64,000 bases of DNA from Malachius bipustulatus (lineage: Eukaryota > Arthropoda > Insecta > Coleoptera > Melyridae), in contig OU342632.1 in NCBI GenBank assembly GCA_910589415.1, positions 51,263,341-51,327,340 on the forward strand, read 5' to 3'. The notes under the pieces were generated by a model. The model saw nothing but the letters and a program-made list of their open reading frames with translations. It was not told where the DNA came from and ran no database searches. This document shows, piece by piece, positions 23,311-34,607 of this stretch. How positions within the stretch are numbered: the first letter of the stretch is position 1; each line of letters opens with the position of its first letter. The position numbers were made by a program, and so were the translations under genes.

Positions 23311-25150
23311 CAGCTTGACAAGAATATCTTGGCGGTTGTTAAAGGAGAGAGAGGTCCTAGAACGAGACAGAAAATAACCCCACCACCTTATCTGTTTTAG
23401 TACATTCTATGTAATAAATTTTGTAAAATGTATGGACATTGATACTTGACATTTAAATTTTATTATGAAATAGAAGCTAATTTGGCTGCGTTCAATTAAT
23501 AGGAAAAAATGAAAATCTAAAATAAACACGGGAGTTTTAGTTAGAATTATTTAATTATTACTATCATCATATATTTAATTATCACTATCGCTATCAGAAT
23601 AGTTCTCTTCGTCACTATCATTATATCTTCATCGTCGTTGATGCCTCCCAGTTGAATAATTAGATCCCCCACTATAATATCCATAGCTCCTTCTCTGGCC
23701 ATTAACTCGTTCTCAATTTTTTTGTTGGTTGAATGGTCACACTTGGCATTCCACTGCTCAGCTGTATAACCACAAAAAAACTCGTCACATAAATTCTGTA
23801 CATTTTCAAACTTTTGGGTGATATTTCTGTCTGCCACACAGTGCTTCATATCCGCCCAAACCAACTCGATAGGATTGAGATCTGCGTGGTACGGAGGCAG
23901 TCGCAAAACATCATGTCCATGTTTTCTCATAATTTCATCAATTTCGTAGGTTTTGAGGTCATACAATTCTGGTTTTTTGGAAATCCGTATTAAATGGTAT
24001 TATTTGCTTTTGTTGTAACCACTGCTGCATATCTGATTTTCTTGAAGCAGAGTTAGGTGGTTTATCTAACTGCACATTATGATATGGCGCGTTGTCAATC
24101 ACAAGTACGCTGTGAGGCGGTAAATTTGGAATAAGCTTGGTCTCCATCCATTTTTTGTAGTTGGAATAATTCATATCGTCGTGATAGTCTCCACTCTTCG
24201 TCTTCGACTTAAATCGCACGTAAGCATTGGGAATAAAACCAGTTTCTTCACCCGCGTGAATGATTATCATCCGTTATCCTTTGGAGACGGGTTGCGTCAA
24301 ACCTTCTCCACTGGCGTCGCTCCACGCTTTTTCATGAGCATGAGAAGAATGGATATACATTTTATTCATGTACACTATATTTCTACCTTCGGCTCTATAA
24401 TTTCTCATCCTTCTAAGAAACTGAAGACGCAAATATCCCACTTCTTGCTTTTCCATCAAACTTTTTCTATTAGTTCTTGTTTTTCTCCACCGAAAGCTCA
24501 GTTTATGGATAACCTTTCTGATACTTTTCCTTGATCCATTGTACTCGTTATCTTCTGTAAATTTTGTAGTGATCTTCTTGAACGTTGGAGTAACTTTTTC
24601 GGTTGTATGAAAATTGTGTATAATTCGACGCAGTAAACATTGATCAAAGTCATCCAAGTTGGTTTTTGTTGCTAATTTAGTTCTTTTTTTACCAGGAGAA
24701 GTAAATTTATCCGTTTGGCCATCGATGATTCTGCTTGTTTCCACCACTATCCTTTGAACAGTTCGTTAACTAATGCCTGTCGCAGCAGCAACCCGTTTTT
24801 GAACTTGATTAATTGGTAAAATAGGACCACTATTTTTAGATTCACCAAGAAAATATTTATAAACGTTATTAATAATTTCACGACTTTGACCGGAAAGGGT
24901 CTTATTAGCAACTTGGCTTTTAAAATCTGCCATTTCAAAAGCTTGCACTACTTTTGCAATAATTAACTGTCACAAACATAATAAAATATAAACGTCAAGA
25001 ATCAATGTCAAAACCTTGTTCAAAATTTATTATACATCAAAATTTATTACATGGAATGTACTAAAACAGATAAGGTGGTGGGGTGATTTTCTGTCTCGTT
25101 CTAGGACCTCTCTCTCCGTTAACAACCGCCAAGATATTCTTGTCGAGCAG
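23311..25150 (-). mobile_element. Tc1/mariner-type transposon with ~110-bp inverted repeats
   Basis: Flanked by TA (23309-23310 and 25151-25152). The terminal inverted repeats of about 110 bp start CAGCTTGACAAGAATATC at the left and CTGCTCGACAAGAATATC (complement of the right end), and share the stretch GAGAGAGAGGTCCTAGAACG and a polypurine/CCCCACCACC block. The interior codes, on the minus strand, for one DDE transposase now broken by frameshifts. It is nested in the interior of the 9.5-kb foldback element. Length 1840 bp. Confidence 0.85.
23547..24960 (-). pseudogene. DDE transposase (IS630/Tc1-type), inactivated
   Basis: Four minus-strand frames continue one another: 24948-24766 (N-terminal helix-turn-helix, GQSREIINNVYKYFLGES, RVAAATGIS), 24747-24274 (DNA-binding and linker, ending IVYMNKMYIHSSHAHEKAWSD), 24270-23959 (GEETGFIPNAYVRFKSKT, VLVIDNAPYHN) and 23966-23547 (LPPYHADLNPIELVWADMKH). 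The second and third acidic residues are visible in VIDNAPYHN and NPIE; the expected first aspartate in VYM-D-E-TYIHSS has become Asn (MNKMYIHSS). Breaks: near 24766, a stop near 24272, and an A-run indel near 23975. After repair in thought only, the spacing between the second D and E is about 76 residues, far longer than the 34-41 of classical Tc1/mariner. The C-terminus is acidic, then hydrophobic. The enzyme would cut and join its own ends; this copy is dead. Confidence 0.8.
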
Positions 25151-26055
25151 TAAATAAGTATAAACAGAGAAGATAACACACACCGCAGCATCACCTCAGA
25201 ATCTCAGCATCTCAAAAGATTTGTATTCGTTCATCTACTTCATCTACCTTCTAATAGGTAGTGTTTTAATGCAGTTTTTATTGGGTGTTGTATTCATAAC
25301 TTTTATAAAATGATCCATCGTTGTGATTAGAACTGCTTTTAAACCAAGACGCAGATAGAATGTGGTTCCTAAAACAATTATTTCGCATTCAGGAAGAGTT
25401 TTTTCGATTTATTTAAAATAATTTTTATTACCTGCAAGAGCATGAAACGGCATTGCTTGCACTTACCTTTCAAAAGTCAACAAATATGCGAAAGTTTTAC
25501 GTTATACTGTTATTAATTGGGTAAATTATTATAAATTATATTTCTAAATACCTAGTTTCAAGGTAAAGTTCATCATAAATTTATTATTAGTTTGATAAAA
25601 TACTCAAATTAAATAAATCAAATTTTACACAATTGCAAAACTAAACGTCAGATTATGTCAAAATGAGAATTTATATCTAAAGGCAGCTTCATTTTAGTTT
25701 AGAAATCGTCCGCAATGCGCGATGCGCTACCGGAATGCGCGTGAACAGTGTACCCATTTTCGTGCGTCGATCTGACGGTCTCTTTATAGTATGTTGTCTC
25801 TGTTATGTACTTATTTGTTTATGTGTTAATGTGCTAAATTGTGTTACTTATACGCTTATATGTTTGTTTGTCATTAAAATTACCATATCTTCGTTCAGTT
25901 GGTGTTCTTATTAAAACTTGAGATTTTTCTTGTTAAAACTTATTTTTAGCTCTAAAAAAATCTATAACTTTCTCTAATCTTGGCTAAATCTGCAGATCAA
26001 GCAAGTTTATTTGAAATAACTACAAAATATTTATGCAAGTTTTAAGAAATAACAT
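25151..26055. other. Foldback interior between transposon and LINE-bearing MITE
   Basis: About 25806-26055 is an inverted copy of 28378-28625, and both resemble the inner part of the outer arms, so older palindromic material lies inside the foldback. At 26056-26088 a short run AACTCGGAATTTCGAG then TTTAAACTCGG repeats the palindromic array unit. No gene. Confidence 0.5.
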
Positions 26056-26603
26056 TAACTCGGAATTTCGAGTTTAAACTCGGAGCCATTTGCCGTCTAC
26101 GTGGCGATACAAAAATTGCCGCCCCTCGCCCCCCTCTTAAGAAGAAATGTCTACCAATGGGAGGGCAAAAACCAATTTTTTGTAGGTAAAAATTAAACAC
26201 CAATAGAAACGTTATTTTAGATTAGGTAAGTTCTGCTGCACCGCGGGGCTTATTGGTGCGAAATATATCCCCCGAAAATCAGGGGGGTTCGAGAAATTAT
26301 TTTGAAAAAACAAGTGCGAAAATGTTAATCACACTAAGCAATAACAACATTCATACTGGTAGATTTTAGCGTTACCGGACAATATATGTATAGGGTGTTT
26401 CACCAGCAGACCGACATAGCTTAAGGGTTGGTGTAGGTTTTCAAGATAATGATTCGGGATCTGGTTTTGAAATTTTTCTGAGGCCCTTCGTTTCGATGTT
26501 ACAGGGTGATTCATGCATTTTGCCGAAATTTTTGATGAGCAGTATCTTTTGAACGAATTGATAGAATTTATGGAAATTTGGTAGATATGCTCTGCTAATG
26601 ATA

Positions 26604-28104
26604 ATAATAATAATAATAATAATAACATTTATTGCCCAACAGATACATGATCCAATTACAGGACAATTTTATATAAACACAATAACAATCAATAATAAGT
26701 ACAACAATTGTGTGAACAAAATAAAGACAAAAAAAAAAGTACAGTGCATACACGGTGAACAACAACCCAAGATTAGAGGCTTCGGATGGACACAGCCAAA
26801 ACAGTAGGCAAACTATCCGCATTAAAATCGCAATTTCTAGATATTTTGTTGATACAGGCCGACATAAAATATACAGGCGATCTCAACAGTACATTGGTTT
26901 AGCCACTCGTAAGGCAAAGGTTTTTTCATTACGCGAGTTAAGACGTGGCACATGGAAATTAAAAAGCGACAACAATGGGGAGCAGTCAATCCGATCATGA
27001 AAGAGGCAGTACAAAAACCTGACAGCTGCGAGTCCACGACGTTTCTGAAGCAAATGCAGATCATATTGATCTAGTATCAGGTTATAATCAAATCCCCTGG
27101 GGAGATACCTCCCACACTCTTTAAAATTGAGCTGTCTCAAAAACCTCCTCTGGACTAGCTGAGCAATCTGACAGTAGTAATAGGGCGACCAAACCACACT
27201 GCAGTATTCCACCTTCGACCTAACGTATGAAAAATATAGTATCTTTAACGAATGTATGCTGTCAAAGTCGCTGCAGCTTCTGTTTATGAAACCAAGCATT
27301 CTTACAGCCGATTTGGTAATATATGCAACATGCTCAGAGAAAGACAGACTAATATCAAAAATAACACCAAGATCTTTTATAGAATTTGTACGTATGAAGG
27401 GAACGGACCCGAAACTGTAATCAAAGATTAAGCCTTTCTTTTTCCTTGTATAGGAGACCACCCTGCATTTCTGCACATTCATATAAAGATTGTTGTGCCC
27501 ACACCACTGATGCAACCGTTCAACATCATTTTGCAACATCCGAGCATCATCCACATCAGTGATCACAGAAAAAATTTTGAGATCGTCTGCAAAGAGCAGC
27601 TTATCAGATCTAATGACATCGGTAATGTCATTAATAAAAATCAAGAAAAGTAGCGGCCCCAAGTTTGACCCCTGGGGTACACCAGAAGTGGGTGAGAAAG
27701 TATCCGAGATATGACCATTGTATAGGACACGTTGCTGTCTGTTAGACAAATATGAAGTGAAGAACGACAGCAGCCGCGAAGTATGTAAACCCAAACCGTT
27801 CCAGTTTCCTCAACAGAACTTCATGATCGATCCGATCAAACGCCTTCGAAAAGTCGGTGTAAACTACATCCACCTGCGCCTGACCATCTAAAGCAACAGC
27901 CACAAATTGCGTGAAGCAAGCCAGGTTAGTGACTGTAGACCGCCCTTCCATAAAACCATGTTGGCAGGGAGAAACTGACTGAGAGATCACAGGATAGATG
28001 CGAGAGTACAACGACATCTCAAATATCTTGGCGAAGTTATTCAAGATTGAGATGGGTCTATAATTGGCTATGAGAGTTGAGTCCCCCACTTTTTTTTTTG
28101 ATAC
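26604..28104 (-). mobile_element. 5'-truncated LINE with ATGATA duplication
   Basis: ATGATA at 26598-26603 and 28105-28110 brackets a minus-strand LINE of 1501 bp. Its 3' end is an ATT/TAA tail at about 26604-26625 and its 5' end lies inside the RT, so endonuclease and ORF1 are missing. The 238-bp elements at 21577 and 29125 preserve the unoccupied target. Confidence 0.85.
26883..28102 (-). pseudogene. LINE reverse transcriptase, one frameshift
   Basis: The minus strand encodes most of a Jockey/CR1-type RT. The frame ending at 27742 contains YRPISILNNFAKIFE, QHGFMEGRSTVTNL and motif A VVYTDFSKAFDRIDH. The frame 27794-26883 contains LSNRQQRVLYNG, SGVPQGSNLGPLLFLIFIND, the catalytic box LLFADDLKIF, the thumb (IKDLGVIFDISLSFSEH) and the tail with YLPRGFDYNLI. 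The FADD box is intact, unlike the LINE at 394-2000. One indel near 27790 (KLERFG to LHTSRLL) breaks it, and the N-terminus is missing. It would reverse-transcribe its RNA at the target nick. Confidence 0.85.
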
Positions 28105-29124
28105 ATGATACTTAATACCTCGCATTTTTCGTCGATTCGAAAACTGCAGGGCCGTAGTTAATTTTTTAGGTCTCTATCGGTTTTGTCAAAAAGTTCACCC
28201 TGCATGTATTTTTTCAAAGTTTACTTTAAACAATTTTCTAAAACGACATTAAAAATGCTACAATTGCGGTAAAAATAATTACTGGCACCATTACACTGAA
28301 TCGAGAGCAAAATAAAAACTTTTAGATTTTTCAGCATTTCAATGCATGTTTGTTAATGCATTTTCGAAAAATCAAATGTTATTTCTTAAACCTTCCATAA
28401 ACATTTTGTAGTTATTTCAAATAAACTTGCTTGATCTGCAGATTTAGCCAAGATTAGTGAAAATTATAGATTTTTTTAGAGCTAAAAATAAGTTTTAACA
28501 AGAAAAAACTCAAGTTTTAATAAGAACACCAACTGAACGAAGATATGGTAATTTTAATGACAAACAAACATATAAGCGTATAAGTAACACAATTTAGCAC
28601 ATTAACACATAAACAAATAAGTACATAAGCGAAACAGAAAGAAAAATATCAACACAAATTTTGGGAAGAAAAACTGCAATTCAGTGCAGATAATGTTCAA
28701 ACAGGCCACCATACTTTTTTGATATTTTTCTTTCTGTTTCGCTTATTTGTTTATGTGCTAAAATTGTATTTTTTAAACGCTTATGTGTTGTTATGGGTTA
28801 TCAGCAAAATTACCATTTCTTCTTTTACCTGTTTTTCTTATTAAAACTTATTGTTAGCTCGAAAAAATCTAGAGTGGTTCCTAATCTTGGCTAAATCTGT
28901 AGATCAAGCAAATTTATTCGAAATAGCAACAAAATACATAAGTTTAAAAAAATCACATTTGAGTTTTCGAAAATTAGTAACAACCATAAATTGAAATTCT
29001 GAAAAAACTAAAAAATTTTCATTTTCTTCTCAATTCAGTTTAATAGTGCAAAGTAATTTTTTACCGCAATTGTAGCAATTTTCATGTAGAAAATGGTACT
29101 AAACTTTGAAGAAAATGCATAATA

Positions 29125-29362
29125 CAGGGTGAACTTTTTAAGAAAACCGATAGAGACCTGAAAAATTAAGTACGGTCCTGCAGTTTTCGAATCGAAGAAA
29201 ATGCGAGGTATTAGGTGTCATTAGCAGAGCATATCTACGAAATTTCATTAAATTCCATCCGATGGAAGGGTCTAAGAATAATTTCAATACCAGATCCCGA
29301 ATCGACTTGAAAAACTTATAATACCTACCTAAGCTATGTCGGTCTGCTGGTGAAACACCCTG
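29125..29362. mobile_element. 238-bp CAGGGTG-type element in the right arm
   Basis: Reverse complement of 21577-21814, same length, carried along as part of the foldback arm and not an independent insertion. Confidence 0.75.
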
Positions 29363-29798
29363 TAGAGTTGAATGGAGTTACGTTAGAGCCAACATCTAGT
29401 CTCAATATGGTCAAAGCCTTCGTTATAAACTTTTATTATAAAACAAGCTGAATCGGGTTGTTCCCCGGCCAGAGCCATCCTAAGATATTCGGCGTCCGCA
29501 AGGACGACTGAAAATTATCCGCCCTTTTTCATAAGAAAATACATAGGATGGCTATAATGCCGGGGAACAAGCCAGTGACTATCGATGGATTAAAAATTTA
29601 GTGCAGTATGGATTCAGAACTTAATACTATGAAGGCAATGTTTGTGGTACACTGTAATAACTAAGTCTATCATGATATTTTGATACTTTTTGTTATTGTT
29701 ATGATTTATGATCGGATTTTTACTTCCGCCCGCAGCCCCTATGAACTTGCCGCCTGCGTGCGGGCCAATCATAGCACACCTGCTAGGCCCGCCCCTAA

Positions 29799-30198
29799 TT
29801 CCGAGTTTAATCTCGGAATTCCGAGTTTAATCTCGGAATTCCGACTTTAATCTCGGAATTCCGACTTTAATCTCGGAATTCCGAGTTTAATCTCGGAATT
29901 CCGACTTTAAACTCGGAATTCCGACTTTAAACTCGGAATTCCGAGTTCAAACTAAGAATTCCTACTTTAAACTCGGAATTCCGAGTTTAAACTCGGAATT
30001 CCGAGTTCAAAGTCGGAATTTCGAGTTTAAAGTCGGAATTCCGAGTTCAAAGTCGGAATTCCGAGTTCAAAGTCGGAATTCCGAGTTTAAAGTCGGAATT
30101 CCGAGTTTAAAGTCGGAATTCCGAGTTTAAAGTCGGAATTCCGAGTTTAAAGTCGGAATTCCGAGTTTAAAGTCGGAATTCCGAGTTTAAACTCGGAA
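29799..30198. repeat. Array of 20 palindromic 20-bp units (right arm)
   Basis: Twenty units of exactly 20 bp of the same palindrome as the left-arm array, with variants in mirrored order (units with the AAT/ATT change lie on the inner side in both arms). The two-unit difference in array length shows expansion or contraction after the arms formed. Confidence 0.95.
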
Positions 30199-30529
30199 TT
30201 TTAAAAATAAAACTCGTGTGGCGCTTCTACGCCTTCGTATAAGATAGAATAAACCTATTTGAAATAAATCTATTTAAAATGAAAATAACACAAACATAAT
30301 CATCAGCGATAGTGCACAAGAGAGTCAAATCTTACAGTCTTTTTCTTTTGATATTCGTCTTTTGTTTTTCCTAATTTGTGAAATGCTTTTCTCATTTATC
30401 AAACGTCAGTGCGTGATGTTTCAATTGAAACTCCAAACCAGAAGTCTTAACTTTTGAGATACAAGGTGGCGAAGTTTATGAAAAATAAATAATTTTTTAC
30501 ATAATATCTGTAATACCGCTCTCTAGATA

Positions 30530-33333
30530 TCTAATGATGCAGACTCTTCGTCTATAGAAAAGAAGACCTCATCTGATTTGGATACTGCCTGTAAGACCTG
30601 GCATCATAAGTTCAATTTAGTTTTAAATGATATTGCATCATTTGATTCGAATAACTTTGATCAATTAACAACTGATTTTCTATCATTTTTATACAATGCT
30701 AATAAACTTCTACCTGGGCCTGTTCATCCAAGCGTTAAATACTTCAGACTACGTAAAAACCGCTAACTAGCTAATAATTCTGCAAAACAAAGTCAATGTT
30801 CAAATCCTCAGCGAAGAGATAAGAAAGCAAGAGAACGAAGACGAGATAAATATAACTATGAACTTGCACAATATTGGTACGCTAATCAGAGGAAAAAAGT
30901 TGTTCGTCAAGTTATGAATGGTTTAAAATCTAATCATTGCCAAATAGAAATTTCAAAATTGGAATCACATTTTAAAGAATGCTTTGAATCACAAAATGAC
31001 TATACACTTGAAGACTATCCAATTCCTTCATTGATTCATGACGATATTTTTGTCACGGCTGAAGACGTAAAAAATGAAATCAAAAATCTCAAATATGACA
31101 CAGCTACTGGTCCTGACCGTATACTAAGTCGCACTTTGAAAGAAATCCACATTGATGAAACTGTTGCCGTTTATATAAATATTCTGCTTCATACTGGTTA
31201 TGTGCCTCAACAACTTCGAGAAGGAAGAACAATTTTAATTGACAAAGGTGATAATGTTTCACATCTTAGTAACTGGAGACCAATTACAATTTATTCAATA
31301 GTCAGACGAGTTATTGAACGGGTACTTGACAAAAAAATTCGAATTCAAATTGATCTAAATTGTAATCAACGTGGTTTTGTAAATGGCATTTCTGGATGTC
31401 ATGTTAACACAAAATTGATAGATGCTTGTCTTCGCGATGCGAAAACTAAAAAAAAAAGTTGTGCGGTTGTATTTTTAGATATATCAAAAGCATTTGATAA
31501 AATTGGACATACTCATATTCATAAAACATTGAATTCGATGGGAGTATCTGAAAATCTAACTCGACTGGTTTTAGCTTTATTAACAAACAACAACATTAAA
31601 ATTGAAGCTTCAAAGAAGATTAGTAATGAAATTAAAATCAAGTGCGGTGTACCTCAAGGTGGACCTTTGTCTCCTATATTGTTCAACATTGCTATAAATT
31701 TTATTTATAATGAAATTTGTGATTCAAATATTGCCAATGAATACGGTTACCAACTTTTTCCAGATATGGATGCTATCTGTTTATCAGGTTTTGCTGATGA
31801 TCAGGCCATCACTGCAAAATCTTCAATTGCAGCTTCACGTATCACGAAACTTACTCAAAATTTGTTTGGTTTAATTGGTCTGCAAACAAATCCAAAAAAA
31901 AGTTGTGGAATTAACATTGAAAATGGTAAATTAACACCTGGAAAAATCTTTATTTCAGATGACAAATTTATTCAGTGTATAAACGAGACTGATCGTATTC
32001 GTTATTTAGGTTGTAACTTTAATTCGGAAATAATATTCGACAGGAACATTATTGAACATTTCAATTGCAATCTAGAAAAACTGACTGTATCAGAATTATT
32101 GAAACCATATCAAAAATTGAACATCATGAACCAATATATTTTTCCATTATTAACATTCCCTCTTCAAGCAGCTCCTTTATCTAAAATACCAAATCTTATA
32201 ACCAACAGTTTAGATATCATCATCCGCCGTTCTGTTAAATCTATCATTGGTCTTCCTGCTTCTACTTGTAATAATATGTTATACTCACCAAGGAAATTCA
32301 GGGGCTTAGGTCTTGTTTGTATGAAATGGGAAGTACATTTACAGCATTTTTCAATCGCAAAAAAATTACTTTCTTATAATGACGAGTTATTTCACCGCGC
32401 TTTCAATTGCATTGAAGAAATAGATAACTGTTGTAAAACCCTAGCTACAAACGGTACAACTTCAAGACAAATTCGACAGAATCTTAGGGAAACTGAATTT
32501 CAAAAATGGTGTAGCTTATCCTGGCAAGGTATTGGTGTTTGTCATTTTAAAACTTATAAGCCGGTCAACAACTTTGTAAGTAGTCAACATTCGCTTTCTT
32601 CCTCTGAATGGACAGCAGCGATTAAACTTAATTGTAATTATGCTAACGTGAATGGAGTCCCTGGAAACAATTGCAGCTCCGACCGTTGCCGTAAATGTGG
32701 TAACGAGAAAGAGACACCCGCTCATATTATAGGTAGCTGCAAGAGTAACACACTTCTTATCACCTCAAGACATCATAAAGTGAAACACCATATTTCTCGA
32801 TTGCTTCAAGAAAAAAACTACGATTGCTACGAAGAGGTTTTTGCAATAGATGAAGCAGGAAGGAAGCGTTTCAGTGACATAGTTGCATTTGATAAAAAAT
32901 CAAATAACGCCTACATAATTGATCCAACTATACGTTTTGAAACTAATAATCCAAATCAAGATTCTGATGTTCAATTGGAGAAACAAAATATTTATGATGG
33001 TTGTGTCGAATATTATAAAAAAAAAATATTTTGAAAATTTTGGTAATCGAAATTGGCATACTTTAGGTTTATGGTTTGGGGCTAGAGGATCAATTAGTAA
33101 TAGTGTTTTAAATTTCTTCGAAAAATTCAATTTAAATAAAGATGAATTATTGATAATTTCGAAAAATATACTAATTGATTCTCTGCACATCATTCATCAC
33201 CATATTTATGGTTGATTTTATAATATTTGTATTTATTAATTTTATTATTATTATCTTCTAAGACTGATTTGTATACTGTGTATATATTGCAACCTACTAA
33301 ATGTAGACAGTAAATAAATTCTAATTCTATTCA
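30530..33333 (+). mobile_element. R2-clade non-LTR retrotransposon (restriction-like endonuclease type)
   Basis: One frame of RT plus C-terminal zinc finger and restriction-like endonuclease, no APE endonuclease, then a short 3' UTR ending AATAAATTCTAATTC. It is probably 5' truncated, because the coding frame is already open at its junction with the host arm at 30527-30530. The site is not ribosomal DNA, unlike the classical R2 target. A second, decayed copy lies at 10946-15345 on the other strand. Confidence 0.8.
30578..33215 (+). pseudogene. R2-like RT/endonuclease protein with one stop and one frameshift
   Basis: The frame runs from upstream of 30578 to a TAA at 30764-30766, then continues in the same frame (basic RRDKKARERRRDKYNYELAQ) into a 706-codon stretch from 30914 to 33034. 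In the numbering of that stretch: RPITIYSIVRR ~122-132, motif A FLDISKAFD 187-195, CGVPQGGPLSP 244-254, catalytic GFADD 292-296, CCHC finger C592-C595-H604-C609, and a PD-(D/E)XK-like core with D655 (FSDIVAFD), D670 and E676 (IIDPTIRFE). An indel in the A-run near 33020 causes an early stop; the true C-terminus continues in another frame to 33215 (LGLWFGARGSI). The protein would nick DNA with the restriction-like domain and prime reverse transcription there. It is close to intact, with only two lesions seen. Confidence 0.85.
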
Positions 33334-33935
33334 AATTTCGTACACCGGTATTACGCTTCAAGAGGCATTTTTTCGTGTACCACATTTCATTTTATTTCTA
33401 CTGGTGACGATCGTTTTTTTTATTTATTTTTTTCATCAAAGCATTTTTAACGATAATCTTGCGACCATGGAGAGAAATAGATTTTATTTTTTTAGGCGGA
33501 AAGCGTGCATCGATCTGAAAAAATCAAGTAATCAAATTTGCTTAGAAAGGAATGGGCATTTCAAAAATGAATCTATAAAAAAAAATCAGTGGCGTATGGC
33601 GTATGTACCATCAATGTTTATCAATGTCTGCCAAATTATGCAGGTAAAATTCTGCACGAACGTCACTGCTGGAAATAAAATGAAATGGAGGACATGAAAA
33701 AATGCCTCTTGATGCATAATACTATGCCTTCCTGCATGTATACGAAATTTCATTGAAATATCTAGAGCGGTAGGTATTAAAGATATAAAAAAATTAATTA
33801 TTTTTCATAAACTTTACCACTCTGTATCTCAAAAGTTAAGATTTTTAAACACACGCTCTCATGAAGTTTTTTTTTAACTTACCAAAAAAAATACCCCCTT
33901 AAATATTAACATTTAATTAGGGAACACCGTATATA

Positions 33936-34187
33936 CAGGGTGTTCGGTAATGGGCCAGCCAAAATTAAACATCATGTATAAAATCGTGTTTTAAACATAA
34001 GAAAAGAATAACGTTTTTTTCAGATATCGGGCTTCGTTGGGAAATATTTCCAAAAAATGTAAAACTAAGGCAGCTCTGAAATTTAAAATAAATCATCCCG
34101 ATCTGAAAAACGTTTTTCTTTTTTATGTTTCAAATACGATTTTATACATGACGTTTGGTCTGGACTGGCCCGTTACCGAACACCCTG
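33936..34187. mobile_element. 252-bp MITE, CAGGGTGTTCGGTAA tips
   Basis: Flanked by TA on both sides. The tips CAGGGTGTTCGGTAA and TTACCGAACACCCTG are reverse complements, and the arms pair for about 100 bp (GGGCCAG, CATGTATAAAATCGT, AACGTTTTTTCAGAT). Non-coding, TA-inserting type. Confidence 0.85.
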
Positions 34188-34189
34188 TA

Positions 34190-34602
34190 AATAATATTTA
34201 TTTCTGGATAACATAATGGTCTTATATCTTTACTGAAATTTGACTTGTGTAACCATGCACGAGCGGGACTTGTCATTAATAAAATAAATAACAGAGTTAA
34301 CTAGTTGTATTTCGTCTAATAAGTAATTATTACAGTGATAAATGGAAAAGGTGCACTTATGTAAATAACAATAATAAGGGAAAGTTCGTACATGGCGATA
34401 CAATGGATAATTGCCAATACTATGGACAATTTCCAATAACGGAGGAGACAAATGCAAGCCGCGGGGTAAAAACTAGAAAACCCCGATGCGTCAGACTGCT
34501 TTAGAAATCTCATGGAACATGGAATACCTACCTACTTCATAACTTACCTACACTACGTAGTGGAGTAAAATCGGCCTGAAATTATGCTGTTTTTTTTATG
34601 AA
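34190..34602. other. Spacer left of the BEL/Pao element
   Basis: AT-rich, no recognisable gene or repeat. GGTAT at 34603-34607 is the left copy of the BEL/Pao target duplication. Confidence 0.5.
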
Positions 34603-34607
34603 GGTAT

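Larger units (their letters stand above)
26391..28202. mobile_element. CAGGGTG-type element, longer diverged copy split by a LINE
   Basis: Starts TAGGGTGTTTCACCAGCAG (tip C changed to T) and ends AAAAGTTCACCCTG. It contains the same words as the 238-bp copies (ATATGCTCTGCTAATGA, AATACCTCGCATTTT, CGATTCGAAAACTGCAGG) plus about 75 extra bp missing from them. The LINE at 26604-28104 was inserted after GCTCTGCTAATGATA, so the flanking copies give the empty site. Confidence 0.75.
20740..30239. mobile_element. 9.5-kb foldback element with palindrome arrays in its arms
   Basis: The ends are exact inverted repeats (TACGAAGGCGTAGAAGCGCC at the left, its complement at the right) flanked by a perfect 6-bp duplication TAAGAT (20734-20739 and 30240-30245). 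Each arm, about 1.6 kb (20740-22317 and 28623-30239), contains in order a unique tip, an array of 20-bp palindromic units, a GC-rich block, a TTGTTCCCCGGC mini-palindrome (21369-21481; 29458-29570), a 238-bp CAGGGTG element and a 124-bp hairpin ending at the AAGCGAAACAG motif. The arms look almost identical. Arrays inside long inverted repeats recall Drosophila Foldback and Galileo elements, but the 20-bp palindrome and 6-bp duplication do not match what I know of them. No transposase of its own is recognised; the interior is filled with nested insertions. Confidence 0.85.
30408..33872. mobile_element. Inverted-repeat element split by the R2-like insertion
   Basis: Left arm = 30408-30529 plus 33334-33418; right arm = about 33645-33872, its reverse complement with many mismatches. 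Shared words: CTTAACTTTTGAGATACA, AAGTTTATGAAAAATAA, ACCGCTCT(CT)AGATAT, AAGAGGCATTTTTTC, ATTTCATTTTATTTC. The loop (about 33420-33640) is non-coding. The R2-like element sits in the left arm, after TAGATAT; the right arm gives the near-empty site, with a few bases (TTCAATG-like) lost at insertion. Confidence 0.65.

Noticed and set aside
20781..30198. The two 20-bp arrays as CRISPR-like repeats
   Set aside because: Units are contiguous without spacers, each unit is a palindrome, the arrays sit in inverted arms of a transposable element, and the context is eukaryotic.
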